A stretch of DNA of 5,550 bases from SZUA-229 sp041589455 (GTDB lineage Bacteria; Pseudomonadota; Gammaproteobacteria; SZUA-229): the NCBI GenBank assembly GCA_041589455.1, contig JBFHVQ010000119.1, positions 1 to 5,550 on the forward strand. The letters are read 5' to 3'. Shown here in pieces: positions 5,011 through 5,550 of this stretch; the stretch's first letter is position 1, and each line of letters starts with the position of its first letter. The notes under the pieces were generated by a model, which did not search any database, was not told where the DNA came from, and worked only from the letters and a program-made list of their open reading frames with translations. Made by a program: the position numbers and the translations under genes.

Positions 5011-5031
5011 AAAAACCGGGGCTGAACTCGG
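5011..5031 (-). terminator. Possible weak terminator of the DUF302 gene
   Basis: On the minus strand a short stem (CCGAG with CCCGG, one A-C mismatch, 6-nt loop) is followed directly by five T residues (A5011-5015 on the plus strand). It begins 1 nt after the DUF302 stop codon. The stem is short and imperfect, so this is tentative. Confidence 0.35.
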
Positions 5032-5032
5032 C

Positions 5033-5494
5033 TTAGAAGCCTGCATCCTGCACCGTCTTCATGATAACGATGACATCCTGTTGCCACTGTTTGAAGGTTT
5101 GTTGCAGTTGTGGGTAGGGGAACAAATCGATAAAAACTCCCGGATCCATGGTAACCAGCAGAGTCTCACCGGCTTCGGCGTAAATCACCAGCTTTAGAGG
5201 CAGATAGGGAATCAGGTCGGGGTAGTTATTGGTAAGGTTATCGATCTCTTCGGTTTTGCCGAAAAAAACGATTCGGTATTTATCGGTTTTATAACCACTC
5301 TGGGTAAGGCCGGTATCAACTGATTGCACGCGTGACACCCGGTAACCCTGTCGCTTGATCGCATCCTGTAACACACCCATGGATTCAACAAAGGCATTAT
5401 CGGAACGCACCATAATCAACTCACCGGTGATAATCGCCTGCGCCGGTGTCATAACGAAAGCAAGCATCAATAATAGCAGGGCCCTGCATTTCAT
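5033..5494 (-). CDS. Periplasmic DUF302-domain protein
   Basis: This is an exported DUF302 protein; the family has a small alpha/beta fold and no settled biochemical role, and is common in sulfur- and metal-active bacteria. The 153-aa chain begins with a signal peptide (basic KCR, hydrophobic 5-15, likely cleavage after AQA at 18-20). DUF302 features follow: a helix FVESMGVLQDAIKRQGYRV (35-53), a YRIVFFGK strand (73-80), and YPDLIPYLPLKLVIYAEAGETLLVTMDP (91-118), with the family's typical PYLPL-to-strand core. There are no cysteines in the mature part, so heme or metal binding through Cys is unlikely. AGGAGG lies 7 nt before ATG 5494, and the start overlaps the stop of an upstream gene (ATGA), which indicates translational coupling within one operon. 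The stop is followed by a possible weak terminator. Confidence 0.9.
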   Translation of the reverse strand: MKCRALLLLMLAFVMTPAQAIITGELIMVRSDNAFVESMGVLQDAIKRQGYRVSRVQSVDTGLTQSGYKTDKYRIVFFGKTEEIDNLTNNYPDLIPYLPLKLVIYAEAGETLLVTMDPGVFIDLFPYPQLQQTFKQWQQDVIVIMKTVQDAGF

Positions 5495-5550
5495 TTGATT
5501 GCCTCCTCGATAATCGTGGAATAGGTTTTATGCATTTCATCACAGGCGCG
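5491..5550 (-). CDS. C-terminal end of an unidentified gene, coupled to the DUF302 gene
   Basis: The last 19 codons and the stop of a minus-strand gene enter from the right edge; the readable end is RACDEMHKTYSTIIEEAIK. Its TGA overlaps the DUF302 start as ATGA, and the AGGAGG ribosome binding site for DUF302 lies inside this gene's Glu-Glu codons. Amphipathic composition and the tight overlap support a real coding end. The fragment is too short to name; a second DUF302 protein, a cytochrome or another exported partner would be plausible but is not shown. Confidence 0.6.
   Translation of the reverse strand, partial: RACDEMHKTYSTIIEEAIK

Noticed and set aside
5212..5397. Minus-strand 61-codon frame within the DUF302 gene
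   Set aside because: It is an out-of-frame shadow of a gene with clear signal peptide and domain features.
1..5550. CRISPR array
   Set aside because: The only substantial direct repeat occurs twice, 2 kb apart; no regularly spaced repeats are present.

Overview
The window looks like part of a gammaproteobacterial chromosome, probably from a sulfur-oxidising or related environmental lineage. The supports are a DsrC/TusE-family protein, a VPLPA-type PEP-CTERM exported protein, a long YihY/BrkB membrane protein with a cytoplasmic C-terminal domain, and a periplasmic DUF302 protein. The lineage is inferred from gene content only.

Positions 1-2188 look like accessory DNA. Two direct repeats (137-159 and 2166-2188, 23 bp identical) each read as the 3' end of a tRNA: T-loop, 3' half of the T-stem, 3' strand of the acceptor stem, A73 and CCA. 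The implied 5' acceptor strand, GCCGAGA, together with A73, fits tRNA-Leu best. No full tRNA is present. The repeats enclose about 2 kb of visibly AT-richer DNA with three plus-strand genes: a 103-aa unknown protein (372-683), a DsrC-family protein (1028-1558) and a 62-aa tyrosine-rich unknown protein (1718-1906). No integrase lies between the repeats. The DNA just upstream of each repeat is also related (TATTGATTA at the same distance, CATATAACAC further out). That is the pattern expected if two related elements, one ending at 159 and one at 2188, had stacked at the same tRNA gene, which would lie left of the window. The 2-kb segment is therefore a candidate non-autonomous, tRNA-targeted integrative element or cassette carrying a DsrC-like gene.

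The DsrC-like protein is odd. It keeps the upstream reactive cysteine (CysB, C156) and the LFPGGP signature. The penultimate cysteine (CysA), which DsrC and TusE use, is replaced by Ala167. It also has a C-terminal tail of about 8 residues and about 60 extra N-terminal residues.

From 2189 onward the sequence looks like ordinary chromosome. A short perfect palindrome (2199-2211) lies next to the end of yihY (minus strand, 2227-3555). A 0.55-kb intergenic region (3556-4108) holds several inverted repeats. A PEP-CTERM gene follows on the plus strand (4109-4897) and ends at a strong hairpin. A minus-strand operon then enters from the right: the last 19 codons of an unidentified gene overlap by ATGA with a DUF302 gene (5033-5494). 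The chromosomal genes share no obvious pathway, and nothing in the sequence links them to the island cargo.
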